Counted from the stretch's first letter, positions 1 to 8,960 are shown. The stretch: 64,000 bases of DNA from JAYRZB01 sp041916675 (GCA_041916675.1 JAYRZB010000003.1:310001-374000); one strand, 5' to 3'. The notes: generated by a model from the sequence alone, not told the origin. A program made the numbers and translations.

Positions 1-98
1 ATCCGCTTCAACTGCGCGCGCGAATGGCAAACTCTGCCCTCCCGCACCGGCCTTCTCGGCACCGTAGCGTTTGATTGACATGGCGTCTTTGGCTCCAT

Positions 99-117
99 TT
101 TTTGTAAGTGACTTTCG
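99..117. promoter_or_regulatory. Putative RpiR-type operator upstream of the M81 gene
   Basis: The site TTTTTGTAAGTGACTTTCG has the form YGWAAR-n3-YTTWCR, a near-palindrome. A second site agreeing at 14 of 19 positions lies at 8132-8150 in front of the divergent end of the sugar operon. The rest of the first 231 bases shows no gene. Assigning the site to the RpiR protein encoded at 1695-2561 is inference from position and from the TGAAA/TTTCA-like half sites seen in that family. Confidence 0.4.
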
Positions 118-231
118 TTTATGGATGACATATCTCCAGAGATAGGTCCGCTTTTCCAGAAAAAAGCACTGATCGGTGTAAATTAATTACGCACTGACCG
201 TGAGTGCCCAGCTTACGAAAGACTGACGCCC

Positions 232-1698
232 GTGCGCGTTTTTACCGCTGCCCTCGCCACCGAAACAAACACCTTTTCCCCGATCTCGGTAGACCGGCGC
301 GCTTTTGAGGCCTCGCTCTACGCCCCGCCTGGCCAACACCCGTCGACGCCGACACTATGCACGGCACCCATCACCGTTGGTCGTCGGGTTTGCGCTGAAC
401 TTGGCTGGACATTGATTGAAGGCACTGCGGCCTGGGCCGACCCTGCAGGACTGCTGAACCGCCAGGCATTTGAGAGCCTGCGCGACGAGATACTGGACCA
501 GCTGCGCGCCGCCATGCCGGTGGATGCCGTCGTGCTGGGACTTCACGGCGCGATGGTCGCCAATGGCTATGACGACTGCGAAGGCGACTTACTGGCGGAG
601 GTGCGCGATATTGTTGGTCCGTCGGTCCTGGTTTGCGCCAGCCTCGATCCACACAGCCACTTGACCGCAAAACGCGTTGAGGCAACGAACTTTTTTGTCG
701 CCTTCAAGGAATTTCCCCACACTGATTTCGTCGACCGCGCCGAGGACTTGTGGCGCATCGCTGTTGATACGTTGCGCGGCAATGTCAAACCGGTGATGTC
801 GACCTTTGACTGCCAGATGATCGATGTGTTCCCCACCTCGCGCGACCCAATGCGATCCTTTGTTGACCGCCTGTATGCGCTTGAGAAATCTGAACCGAAC
901 ATCCTCTCCATTTCCATCATCCATGGCTTTATGGCTGCAGATGTCCCTGAAATGGGGACCAAGGTCATCGTGGTATCCGACGGAAAACCTGCCGCGGGCG
1001 CGGCTCTGGCCCAGAGGTTGGGCCATGACCTCTATTCGCTACGCGGCCAGTTCATGGTCCGGCAGCTTGATGAGAAAGAGGCGGTTGCAAAAGCACTGTC
1101 GGCGAGCAAGGGCCCGGTAGTTATTGCCGACGTCTGGGACAATCCGGGGGGTGGAACGGCTGGCGATGCCACAGTCCTCCTCGCCGAACTGATTGCACGA
1201 GGCGTCAGGAATGTCGCCGTCGGTACAATCTGGGACCCCATCGCGGTCCAGATCTGCTTTGCCGCCGGCGAGGGAGCAGAAATCCCTCTGAGATTTGGGG
1301 CCAAGTCCGCGCCAAACACGGGCGCGCCTATCGATCAACATGTGCGGGTGGTGCGCCTTGTGCCCAATGCCCAGCAACGGTTCGGCGCCTCGTTCGCGCC
1401 CATTGGCGATGCAGCGCTGATCTGTTTTGGCGAGTTTGAGGTTATCCTGAATTCGACCCGCGCGCAGAGCTTTGACTATTCACTTTTTGAAGTCATGGGG
1501 ATCAATCCCCGCGGCAAAGCCGTGCTTCTGATCAAGTCGACCAATCACTTCTACGACTCATTTCAAAAGATTGCGTCGGAGATCATCTATTGCTCAGCCG
1601 GCAAGCCCTACCCGAACACACCGGCAACCACGCCCTATCGAAAAGCGCGGCGGACCATCTGGCCCATGGTCAAAGACCCGCTCGGCTTGGACGTCTAG
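232..1698 (+). CDS. M81 family metallopeptidase (MlrC-like)
   Basis: A 488-residue cytoplasmic protein of the M81/DUF1485 family, whose founder MlrC (microcystinase C) cleaves a linear peptide; most relatives have unknown substrates. The N-terminal part (about 1-290) carries the conserved ATETNTFSP (9-17), a LHGAM motif (104-108), the likely metal ligands in DPHSH (139-143) and EFPHTDF (about 160-166). The C-terminal MlrC_C part (about 295-480) includes DNPGGGTAGDAT. There is no signal peptide. The start is GTG at 232; the Shine-Dalgarno is weak. The gene converges on the RpiR regulator and their stop codons share the CTAG at 1695-1698. M81 genes are often found beside ABC importers and RpiR-type regulators, so it probably processes the compound imported by the neighbouring operon. 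Confidence 0.88.
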   Translation: MRVFTAALATETNTFSPISVDRRAFEASLYAPPGQHPSTPTLCTAPITVGRRVCAELGWTLIEGTAAWADPAGLLNRQAFESLRDEILDQLRAAMPVDAVVLGLHGAMVANGYDDCEGDLLAEVRDIVGPSVLVCASLDPHSHLTAKRVEATNFFVAFKEFPHTDFVDRAEDLWRIAVDTLRGNVKPVMSTFDCQMIDVFPTSRDPMRSFVDRLYALEKSEPNILSISIIHGFMAADVPEMGTKVIVVSDGKPAAGAALAQRLGHDLYSLRGQFMVRQLDEKEAVAKALSASKGPVVIADVWDNPGGGTAGDATVLLAELIARGVRNVAVGTIWDPIAVQICFAAGEGAEIPLRFGAKSAPNTGAPIDQHVRVVRLVPNAQQRFGASFAPIGDAALICFGEFEVILNSTRAQSFDYSLFEVMGINPRGKAVLLIKSTNHFYDSFQKIASEIIYCSAGKPYPNTPATTPYRKARRTIWPMVKDPLGLDV

Positions 1699-2561
1699 TC
1701 ACCCAGCGCCTGGGAATCATCGCCATCACGGTTGACGATCAATTGGTGTTTGATGCGCCGCATGGCGGTGATAGCCGGGGCCTTCATGCGGGTTGCAACG
1801 GTCTGGGCCACCACATCGATCATGGCGATATAAGCATAGCGGGCCGACGACGGACGTAGGATGTCGGACTCTTCAGGCAGGTCGATGGCAAGAAGAACGT
1901 CCGCTTGCTCTGCCACAGGCGTTCCCGGCCGCGTCAGCACAATGCGCCCCACCCCGTACTCCCCGGCAATCGCCAGAGTCTTGGCGAGTGGCGCGTTGTT
2001 GCCGCTCATCGAAGAGGCAATGATCACGGTCCCCTTGGGCGCCCCGGCGGCCCGCATCATTTGCGCCTGGTGGTCAACGGAAGCTGTCACCTTCAATCCC
2101 AGACGGAACAACCGGGTTTCGAACTCATTGGCCACAAGGGACGACGCTCCGCCCGAGCCGAATGACAGGATATAGCTGGCATCAACAATCCGATCAGCGG
2201 CGCGTTCGATAGCGTCATGGTCGATAGTGTCGAAGAAGCTGTAAAGTGTGGATTGAGCGCAATTAAAGATATGCCGCGCGATCTCGTGCGCCGCCTCCGG
2301 TCCGGCCGGCGGCTTCAGGTAGCGCTGCCCCAGAAACCGAGACTGGGCCAGCCTGACCTTGAAGTCCGAAAAGCTCTGGCACCCGATACGCCGGCAAAAT
2401 CGGGTAACGGTCGGGGGCGATACTCTGGCCCATCCGGCCAGCTCCACGATTGACGCACCGAGCGCGGCCTCGATGTCGCCGAGGATGATGTCAACCAGGT
2501 GCCGCTCGGATCGGCTAAAGCCTTCCCTCTCGGTCTGCAGATACCCGACAAGGTCGAGCAT
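1695..2561 (-). CDS. RpiR/MurR family transcriptional regulator
   Basis: A 288-residue regulator with an N-terminal RpiR helix-turn-helix (about residues 10-80; core around LAGWARVSPPTVTRF) and a C-terminal SIS domain (about 110-260; SFGSGGASS is the phospho-sugar-binding loop). The frame is open further upstream into the next gene, but ATG at 2561 has AAGGAG six bases before it and begins the protein at the normal place (MLDLVGYLQ). It is the last gene of the minus-strand sugar operon, 52 bp after the ATPase gene. RpiR proteins sense phosphorylated sugars, so it is the likely local repressor or activator of this operon and of the M81 gene. Confidence 0.9.
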   Translation of the reverse strand: MLDLVGYLQTEREGFSRSERHLVDIILGDIEAALGASIVELAGWARVSPPTVTRFCRRIGCQSFSDFKVRLAQSRFLGQRYLKPPAGPEAAHEIARHIFNCAQSTLYSFFDTIDHDAIERAADRIVDASYILSFGSGGASSLVANEFETRLFRLGLKVTASVDHQAQMMRAAGAPKGTVIIASSMSGNNAPLAKTLAIAGEYGVGRIVLTRPGTPVAEQADVLLAIDLPEESDILRPSSARYAYIAMIDVVAQTVATRMKAPAITAMRRIKHQLIVNRDGDDSQALGD

Positions 2562-2613
2562 AGGATACTCCTTGGCGCCGGAGGCCCCGACGGGTGATGC
2601 GTCCTGAGTCAAT

Positions 2614-3702
2614 TCAGGAGGCAGGCTGTATCGCGATTCCGTTGGCATCGAACAGGTAACAATCGGAGGGGTTGACCCCGATCACAACTTCCGCGCCTTC
2701 CTGCATCGGAGGATTGCCTTCGAACAGCGCAATAAAGTTATTGCCGGAAGGTTGGGGCCAATATGCAACTGAGTGGATACCGAGGCGCTCCACAATTGTG
2801 GGCCGCATACGAATTTTGAAGTCGCCCTTTTCCAGTGAAAGGTGCTCCGGGCGAATGCCGACTGACACCTCTTTGCCAACCAGATCGGCACGCCCCGGCC
2901 GTTTGAGTGCAACAGTTCCGAAATCACCCAAATCAACAGTGACGAGATTGTCGCTGGCCGCTAGGCATTTGCCTTTCACGATGTTCATTTTGGGTGACCC
3001 AATGAACTCGGCCACGAACAAATTTGCGGGCCGGTCGTAGAGTTCCAGTGGACTGCCGATCTGCTCGATCCGGCCTGAATTGAGCACGACAATCTTGTCG
3101 GCCATGGTCATGGCCTCCACCTGATCGTGGGTGACATAGATCATCGTCGTTCCAAGCTTTTTGTGAAGTTCCATCAACTCGATGCGCATCTCGGAGCGCA
3201 GCGCGGCATCAAGATTGGATAGCGGCTCATCGAACAGAAAAATCTTGGGCTGGCGCACAATAGCGCGCCCGATCGCAACACGCTGGCGCTGACCACCTGA
3301 TAGCGTTCCGGGCTTTTGCTGCAGGCGCGTTTCAAGCTGCAAGACCTTGGCTGCCCTGCCCACACGCTCTAAAACTTCAGAATTGGCCAGGCGCTCAACC
3401 CGCAGCGGAAATGCGATGTTTTCAAACACGGTCATATGCGGATAGAGCGCATAGGACTGGAAGACCATGGCGATGCCGCGTTTGACGGGCGGCAGGTCGT
3501 TCACCCGCTTGTCGCCGATGATGATGTCGCCGGAAGTCGTATCCTCAAGCCCCGCAATCATACGCAGAAGGGTCGACTTGCCACACCCGGATGGCCCGAC
3601 GAAAACGACAAACTCGCCCTCGGAAACCTCGAGGTTGACGCCCTTGATGACATCGGCGTCACCGAAGGACTTCTTCAGGTTTGAAAGGGTGAGCTGGCCC
3701 AA
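2614..3702 (-). CDS. Carbohydrate ABC transporter ATP-binding protein (UgpC/MalK-like)
   Basis: A 362-residue ATPase of the CUT1 type. Walker A GPSGCGKST is at about 36-44, Q-loop near 82, signature LSGGQ at 134-138, Walker B IFLFDEP at 154-160, then the switch His in THDQVEAM, followed by a TOBE/MalK-like regulatory domain (about 240-362). I chose TTG at 3702, with GGAG eight bases before it, because it gives the usual family N-terminus; the open frame reaches 3819 but would begin inside an inverted repeat. It should power the two permeases encoded upstream. A hairpin lies between it and the binding-protein gene. Confidence 0.9.
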   Translation of the reverse strand: MGQLTLSNLKKSFGDADVIKGVNLEVSEGEFVVFVGPSGCGKSTLLRMIAGLEDTTSGDIIIGDKRVNDLPPVKRGIAMVFQSYALYPHMTVFENIAFPLRVERLANSEVLERVGRAAKVLQLETRLQQKPGTLSGGQRQRVAIGRAIVRQPKIFLFDEPLSNLDAALRSEMRIELMELHKKLGTTMIYVTHDQVEAMTMADKIVVLNSGRIEQIGSPLELYDRPANLFVAEFIGSPKMNIVKGKCLAASDNLVTVDLGDFGTVALKRPGRADLVGKEVSVGIRPEHLSLEKGDFKIRMRPTIVERLGIHSVAYWPQPSGNNFIALFEGNPPMQEGAEVVIGVNPSDCYLFDANGIAIQPAS

Positions 3703-3783
3703 TTGCTGGTCTCCGTCGCGCCCGCCCTTTTGGGACGGTCTGTTGAAGTGGTGCCTGCGCAAACCATTCGGCCCGTGCAGAAA

Positions 3784-3817
3784 GCGTATTGGGGGCACGG
3801 GAGTACCTCCAATACGC
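3784..3817 (-). promoter_or_regulatory. Intercistronic inverted repeat after the binding-protein gene
   Basis: GCGTATTGG (3784-3792) and CCAATACGC (3809-3817) form a perfect 9-bp stem with a 16-base loop in the 152-bp gap between the binding-protein and ATPase genes. There is no T-tract on the minus strand, so it is more likely an RNA-stabilising or processing hairpin than a terminator. Such hairpins often keep binding-protein mRNA in excess over downstream transporter genes. Confidence 0.5.
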
Positions 3818-3854
3818 AACTTGCGGCGCCCACAAGCAGGCGGGCGCTGAAGAC

Positions 3855-5072
3855 TTACTTGTACGCTTCGAGTTCCTGGGCGGCCTTGGTGAGCGCAGCG
3901 GCAGGCTCGGCCTGGCCGGTCACGACAGACTGGACCATTTCGATCATTGCGTTCTGCAGGCCAAGGTAATCGGTCAGCAGCGGCTCAGGACCACCGAATT
4001 CGATGGAGTCAAGGAACGGCTTCCACGTTGCGTCAGCAGCAACCATGGCATCCACAGCCGGGCCGGGGCGAAGCGGGGTCAGGCCTTGCTCGGCTTCGTA
4101 GGTCGCCTGGTTCTCCGGGTTGGTCAGGAATTTGGCCAGGTCGATAGCCTTTTCTTCATACCCGGTGCCTTTGAACACGGCCATCGAATCCGTGATCAGC
4201 AGCGTGCCCGGACCCTTTGCATCGGGGCCGAGGGGGAGAAGGGTAACACCCCACTTGAAGGGTGCATCCTTGAGCAGGTTGCGGGCACCCGACGCTGCGT
4301 GGATCATGCCAAGTTTGCCATCAAGGAAGATGGCGCGCACTTCGTTCTGCTCGTAGGCGGTTGGCCCCTCTTCAGCATACGCCGTGATGTCCTTCAAGGC
4401 GGTCAAGGCAGCCAGATTCTGCGGGCTGTCGAGGGTGATATTGCCTTCGGCATCGATCACCGAGCCATTGTTGGTGTAAACCCAGTGGAGGAACTGGTGC
4501 ATGGTGTTATCGAAGGTCTTGGCCACGACACCAAAGCCGTCGGCATCGGTCTTTTCTTCAATGGCCTTGGCGTATTCGATTTCTTCAGCCCAGGTCACTG
4601 GCGGCTTTTCGGGATCAAGGCCAGCCGCCGCGAACAGATCCTTGTTCCAGTAGAGCGCCTTGGTCGAGAAGGCGACCGGCGAACCCCACTGGGTGCCGTC
4701 GAAGGTGACGGTTTCCGGGATGTAGTTGTAATAGGCTGCCTTTTCCTCATCGGTCATCGGCATTGGAACGATCAGGTCGTTGGACGCCAGCTGCTTGAGA
4801 GCACGCGAACCGATGTAAGCAAGCCCGACGGGCGTTCCGGCGACGGCAAGGGTGGTCACCTTGTCCTGGCACTGGCCCCAGCCCACGACCTCGACTTCAA
4901 CCTTGAAGCCGGGATTGTTTGCTTCCCACTTCTTGATGGTTTCAACGTGCACCGGGCTGGGCGCATCGCCACATTCGACGAATGAGATCACCTGGTCCTG
5001 AGCCATCGCGAAGGCCGTTGTGGCCATCAGCGCGGCAAAGGCGCCGGCGAGCACTTTGGTATGTTTGGTCAT
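3855..5072 (-). CDS. Extracellular solute-binding protein, family 1 (carbohydrate ABC importer)
   Basis: A 405-residue periplasmic binding protein. The signal peptide covers about residues 1-24 (KVLAGAFAALMATTAFAMA, cleavage before QDQ). The mature part is a family 1 fold with the typical ALYWNKDLF, GFGVVAKTF and IFLDGKLGM segments. I start it at ATG 5072, which places the signal peptide at the N-terminus; an open extension to 5150 lacks one. It is the third type of component of the operon after the permeases and should deliver a sugar or sugar-acid derivative. The exact substrate cannot be read from the sequence. Confidence 0.92.
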   Translation of the reverse strand: MTKHTKVLAGAFAALMATTAFAMAQDQVISFVECGDAPSPVHVETIKKWEANNPGFKVEVEVVGWGQCQDKVTTLAVAGTPVGLAYIGSRALKQLASNDLIVPMPMTDEEKAAYYNYIPETVTFDGTQWGSPVAFSTKALYWNKDLFAAAGLDPEKPPVTWAEEIEYAKAIEEKTDADGFGVVAKTFDNTMHQFLHWVYTNNGSVIDAEGNITLDSPQNLAALTALKDITAYAEEGPTAYEQNEVRAIFLDGKLGMIHAASGARNLLKDAPFKWGVTLLPLGPDAKGPGTLLITDSMAVFKGTGYEEKAIDLAKFLTNPENQATYEAEQGLTPLRPGPAVDAMVAADATWKPFLDSIEFGGPEPLLTDYLGLQNAMIEMVQSVVTGQAEPAAALTKAAQELEAYK

Positions 5073-5166
5073 GAGTCCATCCCTTTGGTTATACTGCTCC
5101 TTGATTGGAGCGAGTTCAGTCTCCCCGGCGGCTCGAACGAGTTTCGACATAACCGTCCGCCCTCCG

Positions 5167-6027
5167 TTAGGTCTTCACGGCACCCGCCGTCAGGCCGGCA
5201 ACGAGGTAACGTTGCAGGAACACGATCAGCACCAGCACAGGGGCAATGCCGACGAAGCTGGCGGCCATGAGTTCATTCCAGACCACTTCCTGCCGCCCGA
5301 AATAGGCGAAGAGCCCGATGGCGAGCGGCATGAACTCGGTCTTGGAATTGAAGGTCAGCGCAAAGATGAATTGCTGTGCATAGGCACCGATGAAGGTGGT
5401 GATCGCCACAACGACGATGCCTGGCATAGCAATGGGCAGGATGACGCGGCGAAGCGTGTAGAGACGGCTGGCACCATCTACCCATGCCGCTTCATCAAGC
5501 TCACGCGGTATGCGCATCATGTAGGTCCGCAGCAGCCAGATGGCGCTCGGGATGAGAAAAGCTACGCCCGGCACAATCATAGCAAAGTAGGTATTGAGCA
5601 GCCCCATGGACCGCATCAATCGATAGAGCGGGATCAGGAGCACGGCGCCCGAGAACATGTTGACCGCCAGAAACGCGCCGAGCAAAGCCCCCGAGCCGGG
5701 GAACTCAAAACGCGCGAATGCGTAGGCAGCGGGCACCACGAGGATAAGCACCACCAGGGTTGCGACACCCGAAATGAAGAGGGAATTGAAGATGTAGCGC
5801 GCAAAGCCCGGCACGCTCTCCCACATTGTATAATAGGCCGTCAGCGACCCGCCTGTGGGCCAGAAACTGTAGGGCGAGGAGAACAGCAGTGACAGTGGCT
5901 TCAGCGACACAAGAAACCCTTCAATGAAGGGCGCCAGGACGAAGAACAGGAAAAGAGCGATCCCTGCATATATCCCGATCAACTCGTACCACCGGTAGCG
6001 ATCGATCATTGGCTTCGAGGCTTTCAT
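5167..6027 (-). CDS. Carbohydrate ABC transporter permease (MalG-like)
   Basis: A 286-residue inner-membrane permease with six predicted membrane spans. The cytoplasmic EAA loop reads EAAWVDGASRLYTLRRVILP, the docking site for the ATPase. ATG at 6027 has AAGGAGAG upstream and overlaps the stop of the partner permease by four bases (ATGA), indicating translational coupling. It forms the membrane channel together with the product of 6024-6908. Confidence 0.93.
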   Translation of the reverse strand: MKASKPMIDRYRWYELIGIYAGIALFLFFVLAPFIEGFLVSLKPLSLLFSSPYSFWPTGGSLTAYYTMWESVPGFARYIFNSLFISGVATLVVLILVVPAAYAFARFEFPGSGALLGAFLAVNMFSGAVLLIPLYRLMRSMGLLNTYFAMIVPGVAFLIPSAIWLLRTYMMRIPRELDEAAWVDGASRLYTLRRVILPIAMPGIVVVAITTFIGAYAQQFIFALTFNSKTEFMPLAIGLFAYFGRQEVVWNELMAASFVGIAPVLVLIVFLQRYLVAGLTAGAVKT

Positions 6028-6908
6028 CGCACCTCTCCTTTTGACAGGCGGCTGACCACCCGGAAGTAGGCAATGCAAAACACCGACAGGAACAGGCAGA
6101 TCATCACCGCCCGCGCGGCGCCCTCACCGTATTTGTAGGAACCGATTGCGGTCTTGTAGGTGTCGATGATCATGGTGGTGGTTGCCCCGCTAGGGCCACC
6201 ACGGGTCAGGATCCAGATGATGTCGAAAGAATTGAAGGTGGCGATCAGGGACAGCATGGACATTGTGACAATCGCTGGCACCATCAGCGGCAGCGTGATC
6301 CGCCGAAAGCGATAGAAACGCCCTGCCCCGTCCGTCCAGGCCGCTTCGTAAAGATCGCGCGGGATCGACTGCATGGACGCAAGGAAGTAGATGGTGACCA
6401 GAGGAACACCAATCCAGACGTCGGTGACAATAGTGGCCCAGAAGGCGGTGTCGCCATAGGCGATGAAGGCCACAGGTCCGTCAACCAGCCCAAAGTTCTG
6501 CAGCAGACCCGAGATCATGCCGAACTGGCCATTATACATCCAGCCCCACATGAAAATCCCGATTGCCATCGGCACGATCCAGGGCGGCATGGTCAGCACT
6601 CGGAACAGCGCACGTCCGGGCACGGCCGCGTTCAGCATCACAGCGCCGAACGTGCCGATGATCATTTTCAGCAGCACCGAGAAGAAGGTCCAGACAAAAG
6701 TGCGAATGATCACTTCGTCAAAATTGGCTTTGAATATCTTCTGGTAGTTGGCCCAACCTACCCAATCGTAAGCCGGTTTGAGAGCCGCATTGGTGAAAGA
6801 CAGGTTGATGGTATCGACCAGCGGATAGGCAACGATGATCAAAATGTAGATGACAGCCGGGGAGAGAAGAAGGCCCGCAAAGATCGCCGCACTCTTTGAC
6901 CTGGTCAT
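6024..6908 (-). CDS. Carbohydrate ABC transporter permease (MalF-like)
   Basis: A 294-residue permease with about six membrane spans and the EAA loop EAAWTDGAGRFYRFRRITLP. The start ATG at 6908 follows a purine-rich GGAACGGGGCG stretch and lies 11 bp after the dehydrogenase gene, so it is in the same operon. It lacks the long first periplasmic loop of E. coli MalF, as is usual for short CUT1 permeases. Confidence 0.93.
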   Translation of the reverse strand: MTRSKSAAIFAGLLLSPAVIYILIIVAYPLVDTINLSFTNAALKPAYDWVGWANYQKIFKANFDEVIIRTFVWTFFSVLLKMIIGTFGAVMLNAAVPGRALFRVLTMPPWIVPMAIGIFMWGWMYNGQFGMISGLLQNFGLVDGPVAFIAYGDTAFWATIVTDVWIGVPLVTIYFLASMQSIPRDLYEAAWTDGAGRFYRFRRITLPLMVPAIVTMSMLSLIATFNSFDIIWILTRGGPSGATTTMIIDTYKTAIGSYKYGEGAARAVMICLFLSVFCIAYFRVVSRLSKGEVR

Positions 6909-6919
6909 CGCCCCGTTCC

Positions 6920-8074
6920 TCAGTTCTTTCCCGAGAGTGCAGCGTCAAACCGCTGCCAAACTGGCGTCATGTCCACCACTGACCGGGTCCTGCGGGCTTC
7001 ATCCATCGTTATCGCCAGCAGCCCGGCTTCAAGAGCGTCAACCACCGAAACTGGCAACGGATCGGCATGAACGAGGTGCTTTGCTATGTCCTCGGCCATT
7101 TGCTCATCAGCGCCGTAGTGCTGGGAAAGACCCGTGAACGAATAGACCTTATCGACCTTGCGTTCGGATGTACGGGCTTCCGTGACCTTGAAGTAATTGC
7201 GAATGAAGTCGCCTTCTGCCATTCCCTTGGCACCCAGGACCGCAAAGCGGCGGAAATCGTCCGGGACGTTGAGATTGGTGTGGAACGAAAGGGCCGAACC
7301 ATTCTCGTACTCCACCATTGAGGTTTGGAAGTCGATGATATCGCCATCACTGTCGAACACCTTGTCGGTGCCCATCCAGCCCGACGGCTTCCGATAATAG
7401 ACTTCCAGGTCGTTGATGCCCTGCGCTTCGGGCTTATTCTTAGGCACGAATGTTTTGCGCCCACCAAAACTCGACACATACCTCGGACGGCAACCCATAA
7501 CCCCATTGTAGAGGTCCAGGTCGTGGCAGCATTTTTCAAGCATGAAGCTGCCCGAAAAGCGTTCGTACCGACGCCAGTCGCGCATGAAGAAGGCGCCGTG
7601 GTAAGGGGGGATATGCTCTGAGGCCTCGATGGACACGATATCGCCGAGCAACCCTTCGGCTTGGGCCAGGCGCAGGTCCTTGTAGAGAGGCGCGTAGCGC
7701 AGGACCAAACCAACCATAAGGTTGTCTGAGCCGTAGCGGCTGATGAGGCGCGCAAGCTCCATGGTCTCTTCAACCGTTGTCACAACCGGCTTCTCGGTGA
7801 ATATCTTGAGGCCGCGCTCCAGGCCGACACGAATATGCTCGAGGTGCATGTGGTTGGGGGAACCCACCATCAACAGATCGAGCACCTCGCCATCAAGCAT
7901 TGCTTCCAGAGAGCTGTAGGATTTTCCAACGCCGACACCGCGTTCTTGTGCATAGGTCAGCCCGGCAGGATGCGGATCAACGTGAGCGGCAACCGTGAAA
8001 TCATCCACGGTTTCTGAAAAGATATGCGCCAGATAGCCCAGCCGATAGCCTAGGCCTACGATGCCTACTCTCAT
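6920..8074 (-). CDS. Gfo/Idh/MocA family oxidoreductase
   Basis: A 384-residue NAD(P)-dependent dehydrogenase. The N-terminal Rossmann fold begins with VGIVGLGYRLGYLA, followed by the family EKP motif (TEKPVVT, about residues 92-98) and the C-terminal alpha/beta substrate domain (about 125-350). I chose ATG at 8074; a TTG at 8077 is one codon earlier. It is the first gene of the minus-strand operon, so the imported sugar is probably oxidised or epimerised as an early step. Relatives act on inositols, deoxysugars and glycosides; the substrate here is unknown. Confidence 0.9.
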   Translation of the reverse strand: MRVGIVGLGYRLGYLAHIFSETVDDFTVAAHVDPHPAGLTYAQERGVGVGKSYSSLEAMLDGEVLDLLMVGSPNHMHLEHIRVGLERGLKIFTEKPVVTTVEETMELARLISRYGSDNLMVGLVLRYAPLYKDLRLAQAEGLLGDIVSIEASEHIPPYHGAFFMRDWRRYERFSGSFMLEKCCHDLDLYNGVMGCRPRYVSSFGGRKTFVPKNKPEAQGINDLEVYYRKPSGWMGTDKVFDSDGDIIDFQTSMVEYENGSALSFHTNLNVPDDFRRFAVLGAKGMAEGDFIRNYFKVTEARTSERKVDKVYSFTGLSQHYGADEQMAEDIAKHLVHADPLPVSVVDALEAGLLAITMDEARRTRSVVDMTPVWQRFDAALSGKN

Positions 8075-8453
8075 CAAACCCCTGTCCCGCCTTTTGCCGC
8101 CCTAGGTTCAGAATTGCTTCCGCCCAGGCGATTTTTGTAAACTATTTTCACGATTATGAGCGCCTTGTGGTTTATGTCAAGGGCGAAACAGCCAGTTTTT
8201 AATACCAATCTAAACCACACCGTGGATTTAGTGCCTCCCGGCCGACAAACCCATATTTTCGCCTTCTTATTACGCGGATTGTACCCGCTCCTGACCAAAG
8301 CAGACGACTAATGTGGGCGCGCCCACTTCACCGGTTCATTATTGGTAGCTGCGGCTTGAAAGCACGACATACACATGCGAATGTAAATTTTGAACATTCA
8401 CTCAGCAGCGGAAACGGCTCGTCACGGCATCCGCTCCATCTCCCGAGCCATCA
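8075..8453. other. Divergent intergenic region with operator-like repeats
   Basis: This 379-bp gap separates the minus-strand sugar operon from the NTF2-like gene. It holds the RpiR-like site at 8132-8150, a perfect 14-bp palindrome GTGGGCGCGCCCAC at 8313-8326, and an inverted repeat GAATGT/ACATTC (8379-8384 and 8394-8399) 55 bp before the plus-strand start. No convincing gene is present. Confidence 0.5.
8132..8150. promoter_or_regulatory. Putative RpiR-type operator in front of the sugar operon
   Basis: TTTTTGTAAACTATTTTCA contains TGTAAA-CTA-TTTTCA, an inverted repeat with one mismatch, 58 bp upstream of the first operon gene. It resembles the site at 99-117 upstream of the M81 gene. Binding by the local RpiR protein is inferred. 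Confidence 0.45.
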
Positions 8454-8948
8454 ATGTCCTATCTGAACAACCCATTCCCACATGACGCAGACAGGCGTGC
8501 CATTTGGAGCATGCTGGTCGAGCGGGATATCGATGCCTTCGTATCGGTCGACTGGGAAAAGGTTGCCGACGACTTCATTGAAGAAGGCTTCTTGGGCATA
8601 GATGCAGGGGGATCCGACAATCCAGACAACTGGCGCATCGGCTTCCCGACACTTGCTGCTTACAGAGGAGAATGGCTTCGTCAGGCCAACGAGAGTGCCA
8701 AAACAAAGTATGCTGAGGATCAACGTTTGGGCATTTTCCGCGCCACTACGCTTCAGCATATCGAGATCAGTGGCGACCTTGCAGTGGCACACAAAAAGTT
8801 CGATGGCACCATTGCAAGAGCAGACGGTTCGAAAGATGTACTGAACTGGCAAACGCTTTACTTCGTCCGCCGGGTTGGCGGACAATGGAAGCTAACCGGC
8901 TTTATCGGCTATGCGCCCTTTCCCATGGGCACGCCGCGCAGAGCCTAA
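8454..8948 (+). CDS. NTF2/SnoaL-like protein of unknown function
   Basis: A 164-residue soluble protein. The pattern of an N-terminal helix with DRRAIWSMLVERDI, a central IEISGDLAVAHKKFDG strand pair and the C-terminal WQTLYFVRRVGGQWKLTGFIG is that of a cone-shaped NTF2/SnoaL fold, as in small ligand-binding proteins and polyketide cyclases. No catalytic residues can be assigned. The start ATG at 8454 is the first in frame. It stands alone, divergent from the sugar operon and convergent with the MFS gene. Confidence 0.65.
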   Translation: MSYLNNPFPHDADRRAIWSMLVERDIDAFVSVDWEKVADDFIEEGFLGIDAGGSDNPDNWRIGFPTLAAYRGEWLRQANESAKTKYAEDQRLGIFRATTLQHIEISGDLAVAHKKFDGTIARADGSKDVLNWQTLYFVRRVGGQWKLTGFIGYAPFPMGTPRRA

Positions 8949-8960
8949 GAGATTCCGGTA

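Noticed and set aside
3789..4985. Plus-strand 398-codon open frame opposite the binding-protein gene
   Set aside because: It is an antisense shadow of the strongly supported solute-binding gene and has no ribosome-binding site.
8451..8885. Minus-strand frame of 144 codons opposite the NTF2-like gene
   Set aside because: The plus-strand frame has a recognisable fold pattern (SGDLAVAHKKFDG, GGQWKLTGFIG); the antisense frame has none.
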